DNA of 19,122 nt. It comes from CAYSPU01 sp964432995 (lineage in GTDB: Bacteria; Verrucomicrobiota; Verrucomicrobiia; Limisphaerales; JAHDYP01). Position numbers and translations under genes: made by a program. Below the pieces are notes generated by a model, which saw nothing but the letters and a program-made list of their open reading frames with translations, made no database searches and was not told the origin of the DNA. The DNA is taken from NCBI GenBank assembly GCA_964432995.1, contig CAYSPU010000101.1, positions 1 through 19,122 of the forward strand, read 5' to 3'. Below, piece after piece: positions 6,944 through 15,212 of the stretch; the first letter of the stretch is position 1, and the number at the start of each line of letters is the position of its first letter.

Positions 6944-7537
6944 TTACTCGTTGATGCCCCAGTGGGAAGGCGGGGCGGGCGGACGGCCCAGGTTGTGCAG
7001 GATACCATCCAGCACGTTGGTGACCTGATGCGCCCGGTTCTGCAGCCCGAGCATCGGTTCGGAGAACAGGTACGACTCCTGGAGTTGGTTCGGGAGCAGG
7101 CACTCCATCCCGAGATTCCGGGCCGTGTCCTGCAGCAGACGGGCCAGCGGAGAGGCCGCGAGGGCTTCGGTGGTGGCGGGTTCGACAAGCGGAACCAGCA
7201 CCGGCATGCCGTCTCCTTGGTGGTGCAGCCACAGATCGATGAAATCCCGCACCTCCTCCGGCACCTCACTCTCGGCCCGTGCCGAGAAGACGAGGATGTC
7301 CGCGTCGCTCGCCGCCTCCGCGGCCGCATCCGCGATCTGTGGGTCTCTCAGATAGCGGAAACGCCACCAGCTAAACTCGAATTCGACGTCTCCGGTTAAC
7401 TGCAGGGTCAGATGATGGCCCATCCACACCGCCCGCTCGCGCGCGGGTGTGTCCTCATACAACACCGCTACCCGGCATTTGCCGGAGGCGTCGGACGCGG
7501 GGTGGATGCTCGCCAGGGCTCTCGATGAAGTACTCAT
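6944..7537 (-). CDS. Hypothetical protein with Rossmann/receiver-like alternating pattern
   Basis: 197 residues. The ATG at 7537 is preceded by AGGTGG, the best Shine-Dalgarno sequence on this strand, which overrules the longer open frame reaching 7684. I do not recognise a named family. Visible pattern: a beta strand RVAVLYED (22-29), an amphipathic helix, a strand ending in the striking VEFEFSWWRF (51-60), a helix rich in Ala/Asp, a strand ADILVFSAR, another helix, and a strand MPVLVPLV. This alternation suggests a three-layer alpha/beta fold like a receiver, flavodoxin or TIR domain, but no catalytic or phosphoacceptor signature is clear. There is no signal peptide or membrane segment. It is downstream of the UvrA-family gene on the same strand, 161 bases away, and convergent with dnaJ. 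Confidence 0.8.
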   Translation of the reverse strand: MSTSSRALASIHPASDASGKCRVAVLYEDTPARERAVWMGHHLTLQLTGDVEFEFSWWRFRYLRDPQIADAAAEAASDADILVFSARAESEVPEEVRDFIDLWLHHQGDGMPVLVPLVEPATTEALAASPLARLLQDTARNLGMECLLPNQLQESYLFSEPMLGLQNRAHQVTNVLDGILHNLGRPPAPPSHWGINE

Positions 7538-7698
7538 AGTCCACCTAGCTGGTTGTCTTCGGCGGGGCGCGTCTGGGTGCGCATCCCGTACAACAACTGC
7601 CCTGCGCCCTCTAATGAGCCAACTTCCTCCTGATTCATGCAAAATCAAGCAAAACCTCCGAGAGCCTTCGACCGAGTTGTTCACCGGTTATTCACCGG

Positions 7699-10600
7699 CT
7701 ATCCCCGCCTTGTTCCTGGCCCGGACATTTCACGCACCCTGCGTGAAATGTCCGCCAAAGCGCGTCCGGTGTGGCTCTCCGCGCAACCCCGAATCGCCTC
7801 CGGCGTCCCCTGCGCCACAACCCGCCCCCCCTCCTCCCCGGCTTCGGGCCCCAGATCAATGACCCAATCGGCGGCGCGGATGAAGTCCAGGTTGTGTTCG
7901 ATCACCACGACTCCGTGCCGGGCGTTGACCAGGCTCTGCAGCGCGCCGAGCAGGATGCGGATGTCATCCAGATGCAGACCGGTGGTGGGTTCATCCAAGA
8001 GGAAGAGGCAGGGCCGGGTCTCCGGTTCACGCTCCAGTTCGAATTCCGCCAGTTTCCCGGCGAGTTTGAGGCGCTGGCTTTCTCCTCCCGAGAGGGTGTT
8101 CACGGCTTGCCCGAGGCGCAGGTAGCCCAAGCCCACGCGTTGCAGCACACCCAGCGCCGCCCGGGCGCGGAGCGCCGGTCGTATCTCTCCGAACCGTTCG
8201 AGCCAGGCGATGGCGTCGTCCACCGTGGCGGCGAGGACGTCGGCGATACTCCAGAGCGGGGCCGATTCATGGGAAGCACGGACCTCCGCGGTGCTGACGC
8301 GCATGGGCGACCGTGAACCGGCAGAAGGTAGGGCGCGACCTCCGGGCGCGCCGGAAACAAGTGGTTCGTTGACACCTGCTTGCGGCGCCCTCGGAGAGGT
8401 CGCCCTACCTAACGGTTGATGGGGGGATGCGGCTGCGGCGGGCGGAGCGACCCGGACATCGAGCACGTGGGGGCGGTAGCGCTGGCCGCCGCACTCCGGG
8501 CAGCGGATGAAGACGTCGCTCAGGAACTGCATCTCGATCCGTTCGAACCCGGCGCCGCGGCAGCGAGCGCACTGGCCTTGAGGGGAGTTGAAGCTGAAAG
8601 CGCTGGCGTTCAACCCCCGCTGCCGGGCGGAATCGCTCTGGGCGAACAGCTCGCGGATGGGGTCGAACGCGCCCACGTAGACGGCCGGGTTGGACCGCGG
8701 TGTCCGGCCGATGGGGGATTGGTCGACGAGCACGACCTGGGAAAGGTGCTGGGCGCCGTGCAGTCGTGCGCCTCGCGGAAGGTCTTCACGGTCGGCAAGC
8801 TCCGGATCCTGTGCCGCCTCCCCGCCCGGCGGTTGGGGAACCGGTCGGGCGCGGTTCTCCAGCGCGGCGGCCAGCAGCGGATGCAGAACATCGCGGATGA
8901 GCGTGGTTTTGCCTGACCCGCTGACACCGGTCACGCCGACGAGTCGGGCGAGCGGGATCTCCACGGTGAAGTCCCTCAAATTGTGCATGGTGACGCCCTC
9001 GAGGCGAAGCCGGGGCAGGGTGGCCAGGTCGACCTCGCGACGACGTGGCGCGTCCAGCTTGCGCTTCCCCGATAGGTAGTGCCCCGTGAGGGACGACCGG
9101 GACTTCAGAAGCTGGCCATAGCTCCCGGCGAAGACCACGTTCCCGCCGGATTCGCCGTGGCCCGGGCCGAGGTCCACCACGTGGTCGGCGGCGCGAATGA
9201 CGCCGGGTTCGTGCTCGACGACGACTACGGTGTTCCCGAGGTCGCGGAGTCGGGCGAGGACCTGGACGAGGCGGCGGGTATCGCGGGGGTGCAGGCCGAC
9301 GCTGGGTTCGTCAAGGACGTAGAGGGTGTTGACCAGTTGGGTGCCGAGGCAGGTGGTCAGTTGGACGCGTTCGGTTTCGCCCCCGGAGAGGGTGCGCGTG
9401 GGGCGGTCGAGGGTGAGGTAACCGACGCCGACATCGACCAGGTAGGCGAGGCGTTTGCGGATTTCCGCGATGAGGAACGCGAGCTGAGGATCGAGGGCGG
9501 GTTTGGCCCTGGTGGCGAGGGCGTTGACCACCCGGAGGGCATCCCGAATGGGCAATTGGCAGAAATCCGCGAGCGTGAGCGACGAAGGGATCGATCGGCC
9601 GGCGTGGGGGGCGTCGGAGGGAGCGACGTCGCACGCAACCCGGAAGTCGAGTGCCTCCGGCTGGAAGCGGCGGCCGTGGCAATCGGGGCAGGTCGTATAG
9701 GCGCGGTAGCGGGAGAGCAGGACCCGGACGTGCATTTTGTAAGCTTTGGTTTCCAGCCAGCGGAAGTAGCCTTTGACGCCGTACCACGCCCGGGGCCACT
9801 CATGTTCCTCGTCCTTGCCGTACTCGGGGTCGCCGTCGACGATCCAGCGCCGGTGTTCCTCCGGGAGCCGGGAGAAGGGGACATCGGTGCGAATGCCTTG
9901 GGCCCGACAGAAGCGGAGGAGATCCCGCTGGCATTCGAGGCCCTGGCCGCTCTGCCAGGGGCGGACGACACCCTGGGCGACGGTTCGCGACGGATCCGGC
10001 AGGGCGCGCTGGTAATCGATCCCGATGACGCGTCCGAACCCCCGGCACGTGGGGCACGCGCCGAGTGGATGATTGAAGCTGAAGAGGGCCGGCGACGGTT
10101 CCCGATACTCCCGGTCGCACTCGGCGCAGTGCCAGCGGTTCGAGAACCGCATCTCTTGCCAACGATCGCCCGTCCGCAGGAGGAGCGTGAGACGGCCCTT
10201 GCCGAAGTGGTAGGCCTGTTCACAGGCCTCGGCGAAGCGGGCGCGCTGGGATTGGGCCAACCGGATCCGATCCTGGACCACGGTCAGGGCGGCTGGCCGG
10301 GCGCGGGCCAGTCTGACTTCGGCTTCTTCGAGCCGAACCGCCTGGCCGTCCAACCACAGCCGCTGGTATCCCTGGCGACCGACCAGCGCCAGCGATTCGC
10401 CGAGCGACAGCTTCTCGGAGAGGGAAAGGTGGAAAGTGACCCAGGCCTCGTCCGCGGACGGGAGCGATTCCCAGATTCGGGCGGGCGCGTCTTTGCGGAC
10501 CAGCCGATCGCAGGAGCGGCAGTGGAGCTCGGCCACGTGGGGCCAGAGCAGTTTCAGGTAATCGCCAATCTCGGTGATGGTGCCGATGGTCGAGCGCGTG

Positions 10601-10920
10601 GTGCGGACCGCGTTGCGCTGTTCGATGGCGATGGCCGGAGGAATGCCTTCCACGTGGTCGACTTGCGGTTTGTCCATCCGATCGAAGAACTGCCGGGCGT
10701 AGGGGGAGAACGTCTCGACATACCGCCGCTGGCCTTCGGCAAACAGGGTGTCGAAGGCCAGCGAACTCTTGCCGGACCCGCTGGGGCCGGTGATCACGAT
10801 CAACCGGCGCAGCGGCAGGTCGAGGTCGAAGTTCTTCAGGTTGTTCTGCCGAACACCCCGCAGACGGATGAGCGGCGCCACCGATCCACTCGGCATGGCT
10901 GGCAGTCTATCCCGAATCAC
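7699..10920 (-). CDS. uvrA: UvrA-family ABC ATPase (excinuclease subunit A paralogue) with insertions
   Basis: 1073 residues against about 940 for classical UvrA. It has two ABC ATPase halves: Walker A GPSGSGKSS (K51) with signature LSGGETERVQL, and Walker A GVSGSGKTT (K671) with signature LSGGESQRLKL, each followed by a DEPS/TxGLH Walker B region. Cys pairs of the UvrA zinc modules are present (CAEC, CPTC, CPDC, CARC, CPEC). FSPYARQFFDRMD and the GIPPAIAIEQRN stretch differ from E. coli UvrA and suggest a separate paralogue clade. Classical UvrA scans DNA for damage and loads UvrB; no uvrB or uvrC is nearby, so the role here is uncertain. Start: GTG 10920, or ATG 10896 (residue 9); neither has a strong ribosome-binding site. 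Odd: a 65-residue Ala/Pro-rich insertion (about 825-889) between LDVRV and SIADVL contains a translated palindrome, and the C-terminal tail overlaps another. Confidence 0.93.
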   Translation of the reverse strand: MIRDRLPAMPSGSVAPLIRLRGVRQNNLKNFDLDLPLRRLIVITGPSGSGKSSLAFDTLFAEGQRRYVETFSPYARQFFDRMDKPQVDHVEGIPPAIAIEQRNAVRTTRSTIGTITEIGDYLKLLWPHVAELHCRSCDRLVRKDAPARIWESLPSADEAWVTFHLSLSEKLSLGESLALVGRQGYQRLWLDGQAVRLEEAEVRLARARPAALTVVQDRIRLAQSQRARFAEACEQAYHFGKGRLTLLLRTGDRWQEMRFSNRWHCAECDREYREPSPALFSFNHPLGACPTCRGFGRVIGIDYQRALPDPSRTVAQGVVRPWQSGQGLECQRDLLRFCRAQGIRTDVPFSRLPEEHRRWIVDGDPEYGKDEEHEWPRAWYGVKGYFRWLETKAYKMHVRVLLSRYRAYTTCPDCHGRRFQPEALDFRVACDVAPSDAPHAGRSIPSSLTLADFCQLPIRDALRVVNALATRAKPALDPQLAFLIAEIRKRLAYLVDVGVGYLTLDRPTRTLSGGETERVQLTTCLGTQLVNTLYVLDEPSVGLHPRDTRRLVQVLARLRDLGNTVVVVEHEPGVIRAADHVVDLGPGHGESGGNVVFAGSYGQLLKSRSSLTGHYLSGKRKLDAPRRREVDLATLPRLRLEGVTMHNLRDFTVEIPLARLVGVTGVSGSGKTTLIRDVLHPLLAAALENRARPVPQPPGGEAAQDPELADREDLPRGARLHGAQHLSQVVLVDQSPIGRTPRSNPAVYVGAFDPIRELFAQSDSARQRGLNASAFSFNSPQGQCARCRGAGFERIEMQFLSDVFIRCPECGGQRYRPHVLDVRVAPPAAAASPHQPLGRATSPRAPQAGVNEPLVSGAPGGRALPSAGSRSPMRVSTAEVRASHESAPLWSIADVLAATVDDAIAWLERFGEIRPALRARAALGVLQRVGLGYLRLGQAVNTLSGGESQRLKLAGKLAEFELEREPETRPCLFLLDEPTTGLHLDDIRILLGALQSLVNARHGVVVIEHNLDFIRAADWVIDLGPEAGEEGGRVVAQGTPEAIRGCAESHTGRALADISRRVREMSGPGTRRG
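7723..7753. repeat. Perfect 31-bp palindrome over the UvrA-family C-terminus
   Basis: GGACATTTCACGC (7723-7735) and GCGTGAAATGTCC (7741-7753) are perfect 13-bp arms around a 5-base loop. The palindrome lies inside the coding region, about 20 bases before the stop, and encodes part of the non-conserved tail after HTGRAL. It may act as a terminator or 3'-end stabiliser that also overlaps codons. Its core resembles the hairpin at 3231-3253. Confidence 0.75.
8326..8410. mobile_element. 85-bp imperfect palindromic element translated in frame inside the UvrA-family gene
   Basis: The outer arms begin AGGTAGGGCG (8326-8335) and end CGCCCTACCT (8401-8410), a perfect 10-bp terminal match. The complementarity continues inwards (ACCTC against GAGGT, then GC-rich blocks) with small gaps to about 8353 and 8383, leaving a 29-base loop. 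The minus-strand gene reads through it without a stop, giving residues 838-865, part of a 65-residue insertion absent from typical UvrA. The form is that of a REP/MITE-like or Rickettsia-palindromic-element-like sequence. Mobility is inferred; only one copy is in the window. Confidence 0.6.
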
Positions 10921-10951
10921 TCTCGCGGCAAACGCTGAACCACCGCGGATG

Positions 10952-11016
10952 ACGGAACGAATTGCGCCAGAACTACTGTTCTCCCCGCTGATCCTGCATT
11001 CCGCGGTTCGTTCCGT
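10952..11016. repeat. Spaced inverted repeat between kinase and UvrA-family genes
   Basis: ACGGAACGAA (10952-10961) and TTCGTTCCGT (11007-11016) are perfect 10-bp arms 45 bases apart, filling the gap between the hybrid kinase stop (11023) and the UvrA-family start (10920). It could be a terminator for the kinase or a regulator site for the UvrA-family gene; the wide spacing makes either tentative. Confidence 0.35.
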
Positions 11017-11022
11017 TCCCGG

Positions 11023-14000
11023 TCAGACTGCCTGGCGGAGCGTGCTCTTCACGAACTGGGTCAGCGTGGAGGGAGTGTAGGGTTTGGGAAGGAAGTTCAT
11101 CCCTTCCTGAAAGCGCTCCTCGGACTCGGCGAGGTCCACGCTGTAGCCGCTGCTGTAGATGACCTTGAGGGTTGGCTTCTCGGCGAGCAGGCGATCCGCC
11201 AGTTGGCGGCCGGTCATCCCCTCGGGCATGACCATGTCGGTCAGCAGCAAGGTGATTTCGTCCCGATGCTGATCCCACAGGCGCAGGGCGCACACGCCGG
11301 ATTCGGCCAGGAGCACGCGGTATCCCTGGTGGGCGAGCACGCGCTGCACGATCCTGCGCAGTTGGGCTTCGTCTTCCACAACCAGGATGGTCTCGCCGCC
11401 GGAAACGGGCACCGGCGAAGTGGCGGGCTCGACTGGGGTCGCCTGGGCCACGGTTGGAGCCACCTCGAGGGCCGAAGCGAGTTGGGAAGCGGGACCGGCG
11501 ACGGACACGGCTGCGGAGCGCCCAACGGCTGCGCTGGCGCGGCTGGCGGGCGGCGGGTGGAGACCGGGAGCGGTGCGCACGTGGGCGCCGGTGCGGCTGG
11601 CGCGAGGCGGGAGATCGGGGGTGGCGGCCGATGCCGATTCGGGCCGCTGATCTGTTTCCGGGAACGCGATTTGGAACGTGGTGCCGCGACCGACGGCGCT
11701 GTCGACCTGAATCCAGCCTTGGTGCTGGCGCACGATGGCATAGACGGTGGCGAGGCCGAGCCCGGTGCCTTGACCGACGTCCTTGGTGGTATAGAAGGGT
11801 TCGAAGATGCGGGGGAGGACGGATGGTTCGATGCCGTGACCGGTATCCTGCACTTCGAGGCGCACGTGCCAGCCCGGTCGGGTGTCCAGGCTGCCCTGCG
11901 CCTGTTCGGGAGTGAGCAGCACGCGGCTCGTGCGCAGCGTGAGCTTGCCGCCGTCAGGCATGGCATTGCGCGCGTTCATCGTGAGGTTGACCAGGATCTG
12001 CTCCAACATGCTTGTGTCGGCGAGGATGGCCGGCAGGTCGGGGGCCGCATGCACCTCGAGTTGGACCTGTTCTCCGAGGAGGCGCGCGAGCATGTCGGTC
12101 ACGTTGGCCAGGACGGCGTTGAGGTCGACGGCACGGCGATGGAGAGGTTGCTTGCGGCTGAAGGTGAGCAGGTGCCGGGTCAGGCTGGCAGCGCGGCGCG
12201 ACGACTCGGTGATCTCTTTGACGGCATCTTTCGCGTCCGGCGAGAGATGCGGATCCAAATTCACGAGGGAGGCATGCCCTTGGATGACCGTGAGGAGGTT
12301 GTTGAATTCGTGGGCGACGCCGGCGGCGAGTTGCCCGACGGACTCCATCTTGTGGGCGTGTTGCAACTGGGCCTGAAGGTGGTGGCGCTCCGTGACGTCG
12401 CGGGCGGCAAACTGGAGACCCACCGCCTGACCGTTGTGGTGGATGACGCGATCGTTGGTCTCCAGGATCGCCTCGCTGCCGTCGTGGCGACGGGCGCGGA
12501 TCTCCAGTGGTCCGGGCGGTTGCCCGGCGAGCAGGGCGCGCACGTGTTCGCGGACGCGATCGAGGTCGGCAGGGCTGACCAGATCCGCCAACTGGAGGTG
12601 CAGCATATCGGCGGAATCCCGGCCGAAGAACGACACCGCCGCGCGGTTGGCGGAGGTGCAGCGGCCCTCACGGTCGAAGGTGAGCAGGATGTCAGTGGCG
12701 TTCTCGAAGAGTTCCCGGTATCGGGCTTCGAGGGCGGCCTCGGCCTCGAGGCGCTGTCGGATGATCCCGGTTTGTTGGCGCACGCGGCGTCGCAGAGTAA
12801 CGGCCCAGGCGAGGGCCAGGCCGGCGATGGCGCCGACACCTCCCAAGAGCAGGAGGACGTGGCGGAGCACCAGGCCGGACGGCGTCTGGAGAATCACCAG
12901 GTCGGCGGGGGAGCCCAGCAGCAGTTGGAGCGAGCGCGGTTCCTGCCACTGACCGCCCTGGACACTGCACACGCCGGTCAACTGCAAGATGGTCCCGGCC
13001 GGAAGGGGTGACGGGGCCTTCCCGCTGCCGACGGGAAGAACCGCCCAGAAGAACGTCGGGCCGTCCTGCATCAGCAATCGGGATTGGAGGGTCAGATCGA
13101 CGGTCTTAACCAGTCGGGCTTCCATCCGCACGCGGGTGGCGTTATTCGTGCCGTTGCCGAGGATGTCTTCGGCGCGCACTGCCACCGGCGCCGGCAACGG
13201 TTGGCGTCCCCGGACCTGGAAGACGGCTTCCTGCAGAGCTGGCGACACGACTCCGGGGGAGGGATAGCCGACCACCTCCAATTCCTGCCCCGGCGTCACC
13301 AACTCTGTGTGCCGCGCGTTCACCCGGATGCCGCCCGTGGTGTCTTGCACGTAGAAGACGTCGGCGCTCGCCACCGCGGTGACCACACCGTGAACCTTGA
13401 CTTGGCGCTGACCGCCCGGCGCGGCGCCGTAGGTGGACACCGACGCGATGGGCGTGGTGGGGAGCTCGAACCGGTTGGTGAGGGCGGCTTGCAGGACCTC
13501 CACGTGGTCCAGGCCGGGAACTTGCACGATGATCCCAATGAGCCGGTTGTTGCCGTCCAACTCGGCCGTGCACACCCCGCGCAACCGAACCTGGGCGTCC
13601 ACAAGATGCGTCGGCATCGGCGTGTCGCGAAGACCGGGGACCAGGGCCTTGAAGCTGCCGCGTCGCGTGACGATTTCGAAGTAGACGTGCCCCCAGTTGT
13701 TCACCAGCGAACGCACGCGGCCTTCCACCTCCACCCACAGGCTGTCCAATTCTCCACTGGTCATGTCGTCCAGATAGGCCTTGACGGGCGCGGGGAGCGG
13801 CTTCTGGCCCAATTGCCGAACCGCAGGACCTCCGACGACGGGGGCGTAGCGCGAGGGTTCGGTGACGCCGGCGAGTTCCACCCAATCACCCGGCTTCAGG
13901 CCGGGCTGCCGATAGCTGAAGAACGTCCCGCTGGTCTCGTCCTGGAAGAAGTGCACCCCCCACTCCGGGTCGGCGTAGGTGATCACGCCGGACAACTGCA

Positions 14001-15105
14001 CCGGCGCACCACGGGCGACCTCTTCGCGGCGGAGAGCTCGCATCGCCGCCACCGTCGTCAGGGGGGTGTTGGTGGGAACCACTTCCGCGATCCCGGCGGC
14101 CGTTGGTGGCGACCCGGCTTCTCCAGTGGAAGCGCTCGCCTCGTTCACTCTGCAGAACGCATCGACCAGGTTCAAGACGCCGCCGATCAGGCGCGGGAAA
14201 CCCCAGACGTCGACTTGTGTTCCCTCGGGCAAATCCGCCGCCTGCGGGGTCAGGACGCGCGTGCTGCCCGTGACGTCCCGAACGATGAGCGCGTCCTTCT
14301 GGCTGGAGGTCACGGTGCCCCGGATGCGGACCCGCTTCGACGTGTTGAGGCGGTTGGCGGAATCCTGGAGCAACCGCGCCGCGGAGACCTCGATGTCCTC
14401 CAGTTTGGTCGAGGCGCGTTCGAGCACCGTGATGTTCGTCAATCCCGGGACGAAGAGAATGCCGGAGACAACGCGGCCATCGCGCAACTCACTGGCGTTG
14501 ACGCCCCGAATCCTGAGCTTGGAGTCAATCGAGGGCAGGGGCAATCGCCGCCGGCCCGGGGCGACCGTGGCCATCAGGGGGAGGCTGCCGTCGCTGAGGT
14601 AGAACTGCAGATGGTTGCCGTTGGTGCTGATCCAGCGCAGAGAGCCTTCGCATTCCACCCATCCGCTACCGGCCTCGTGGAGATCCTTGATGGCCAGTCG
14701 CTTGGGTTCGGGCAGGCGGCCGGGTCCCAGGCGGGTGACGGACTGCTGCAGAATGGCGACCGTTTCCCCTTGGAGACCAGTCGTCCCTCGCAACTCGACT
14801 GCGTCCCCAAACCGAAGATGCACCCCCAAGCCGGCCGGATTCAGAAAGAACCCCTGCTGCCCGTCGTGGAGGTAGAGCATGTTCCAATCCCCATCGACGT
14901 AGGTCACCACGCCCTGAACGCGGACTGGCCAGCCGCGGGCGACCTCGCTTTGGGGCATGGCCCAGAGTTCCTGAAAGGAGCGAACCTCGGTTGCGGTGCC
15001 CTCGGCCCCCAAGGCGATCACCCCGACCCAGAGCAATAAGCCCAGGGTCGCAGCCGTTCCGCGGGCCGATCCTGAGCACGCGCGGAGATGCAGGCCACAC
15101 CTCAT
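11023..15105 (-). CDS. Hybrid sensor histidine kinase with OB-like periplasmic repeats, PAS and receiver domains
   Basis: 1360 residues. A signal peptide (LGLLLWVGVIALGAEG) is followed by about 700 extracytoplasmic residues made of seven related beta-rich modules at about 41-141, 148-235, 236-322, 350-447, 452-540, 550-638 and 653-741, resembling OB-fold repeats (VRVQGVVTYV, FYVQDTTGGIRV). Then a membrane segment (about 747-772), a PAS domain (about 796-905), HisKA with phospho-acceptor H932 in GVAHEFNN, a HATPase with N-box NARNAM and DTGHGIEP / GQGTGLGLA, an 87-residue Ala/Pro linker (1150-1236), and a receiver with D1290 in LLLTDMVMP. It should sense an envelope signal, autophosphorylate and pass phosphate to its own receiver. 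No output regulator or Hpt gene is adjacent. Start ATG 15105 has no clear ribosome-binding site but leads straight into the signal peptide. Confidence 0.93.
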   Translation of the reverse strand: MRCGLHLRACSGSARGTAATLGLLLWVGVIALGAEGTATEVRSFQELWAMPQSEVARGWPVRVQGVVTYVDGDWNMLYLHDGQQGFFLNPAGLGVHLRFGDAVELRGTTGLQGETVAILQQSVTRLGPGRLPEPKRLAIKDLHEAGSGWVECEGSLRWISTNGNHLQFYLSDGSLPLMATVAPGRRRLPLPSIDSKLRIRGVNASELRDGRVVSGILFVPGLTNITVLERASTKLEDIEVSAARLLQDSANRLNTSKRVRIRGTVTSSQKDALIVRDVTGSTRVLTPQAADLPEGTQVDVWGFPRLIGGVLNLVDAFCRVNEASASTGEAGSPPTAAGIAEVVPTNTPLTTVAAMRALRREEVARGAPVQLSGVITYADPEWGVHFFQDETSGTFFSYRQPGLKPGDWVELAGVTEPSRYAPVVGGPAVRQLGQKPLPAPVKAYLDDMTSGELDSLWVEVEGRVRSLVNNWGHVYFEIVTRRGSFKALVPGLRDTPMPTHLVDAQVRLRGVCTAELDGNNRLIGIIVQVPGLDHVEVLQAALTNRFELPTTPIASVSTYGAAPGGQRQVKVHGVVTAVASADVFYVQDTTGGIRVNARHTELVTPGQELEVVGYPSPGVVSPALQEAVFQVRGRQPLPAPVAVRAEDILGNGTNNATRVRMEARLVKTVDLTLQSRLLMQDGPTFFWAVLPVGSGKAPSPLPAGTILQLTGVCSVQGGQWQEPRSLQLLLGSPADLVILQTPSGLVLRHVLLLLGGVGAIAGLALAWAVTLRRRVRQQTGIIRQRLEAEAALEARYRELFENATDILLTFDREGRCTSANRAAVSFFGRDSADMLHLQLADLVSPADLDRVREHVRALLAGQPPGPLEIRARRHDGSEAILETNDRVIHHNGQAVGLQFAARDVTERHHLQAQLQHAHKMESVGQLAAGVAHEFNNLLTVIQGHASLVNLDPHLSPDAKDAVKEITESSRRAASLTRHLLTFSRKQPLHRRAVDLNAVLANVTDMLARLLGEQVQLEVHAAPDLPAILADTSMLEQILVNLTMNARNAMPDGGKLTLRTSRVLLTPEQAQGSLDTRPGWHVRLEVQDTGHGIEPSVLPRIFEPFYTTKDVGQGTGLGLATVYAIVRQHQGWIQVDSAVGRGTTFQIAFPETDQRPESASAATPDLPPRASRTGAHVRTAPGLHPPPASRASAAVGRSAAVSVAGPASQLASALEVAPTVAQATPVEPATSPVPVSGGETILVVEDEAQLRRIVQRVLAHQGYRVLLAESGVCALRLWDQHRDEITLLLTDMVMPEGMTGRQLADRLLAEKPTLKVIYSSGYSVDLAESEERFQEGMNFLPKPYTPSTLTQFVKSTLRQAV

Positions 15106-15212
15106 GAATTGGCTGCGGGCTCAGCCGAAGCCGGTCCACCGAAATCGGATGCGATGGAAACCGCTGCTCAGTCCGCCCCGCCATCACCCTATCGGCGGCA
15201 ACGCGCCCCCAC

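Noticed and set aside
9079..15039. Long plus-strand open frames (9079-10938, 11203-13011, 13084-15039) opposite the UvrA-family and kinase genes
   Set aside because: They mirror GC-rich coding sequence on the minus strand, have low-complexity compositions and match no family; the minus-strand proteins carry complete catalytic motifs.
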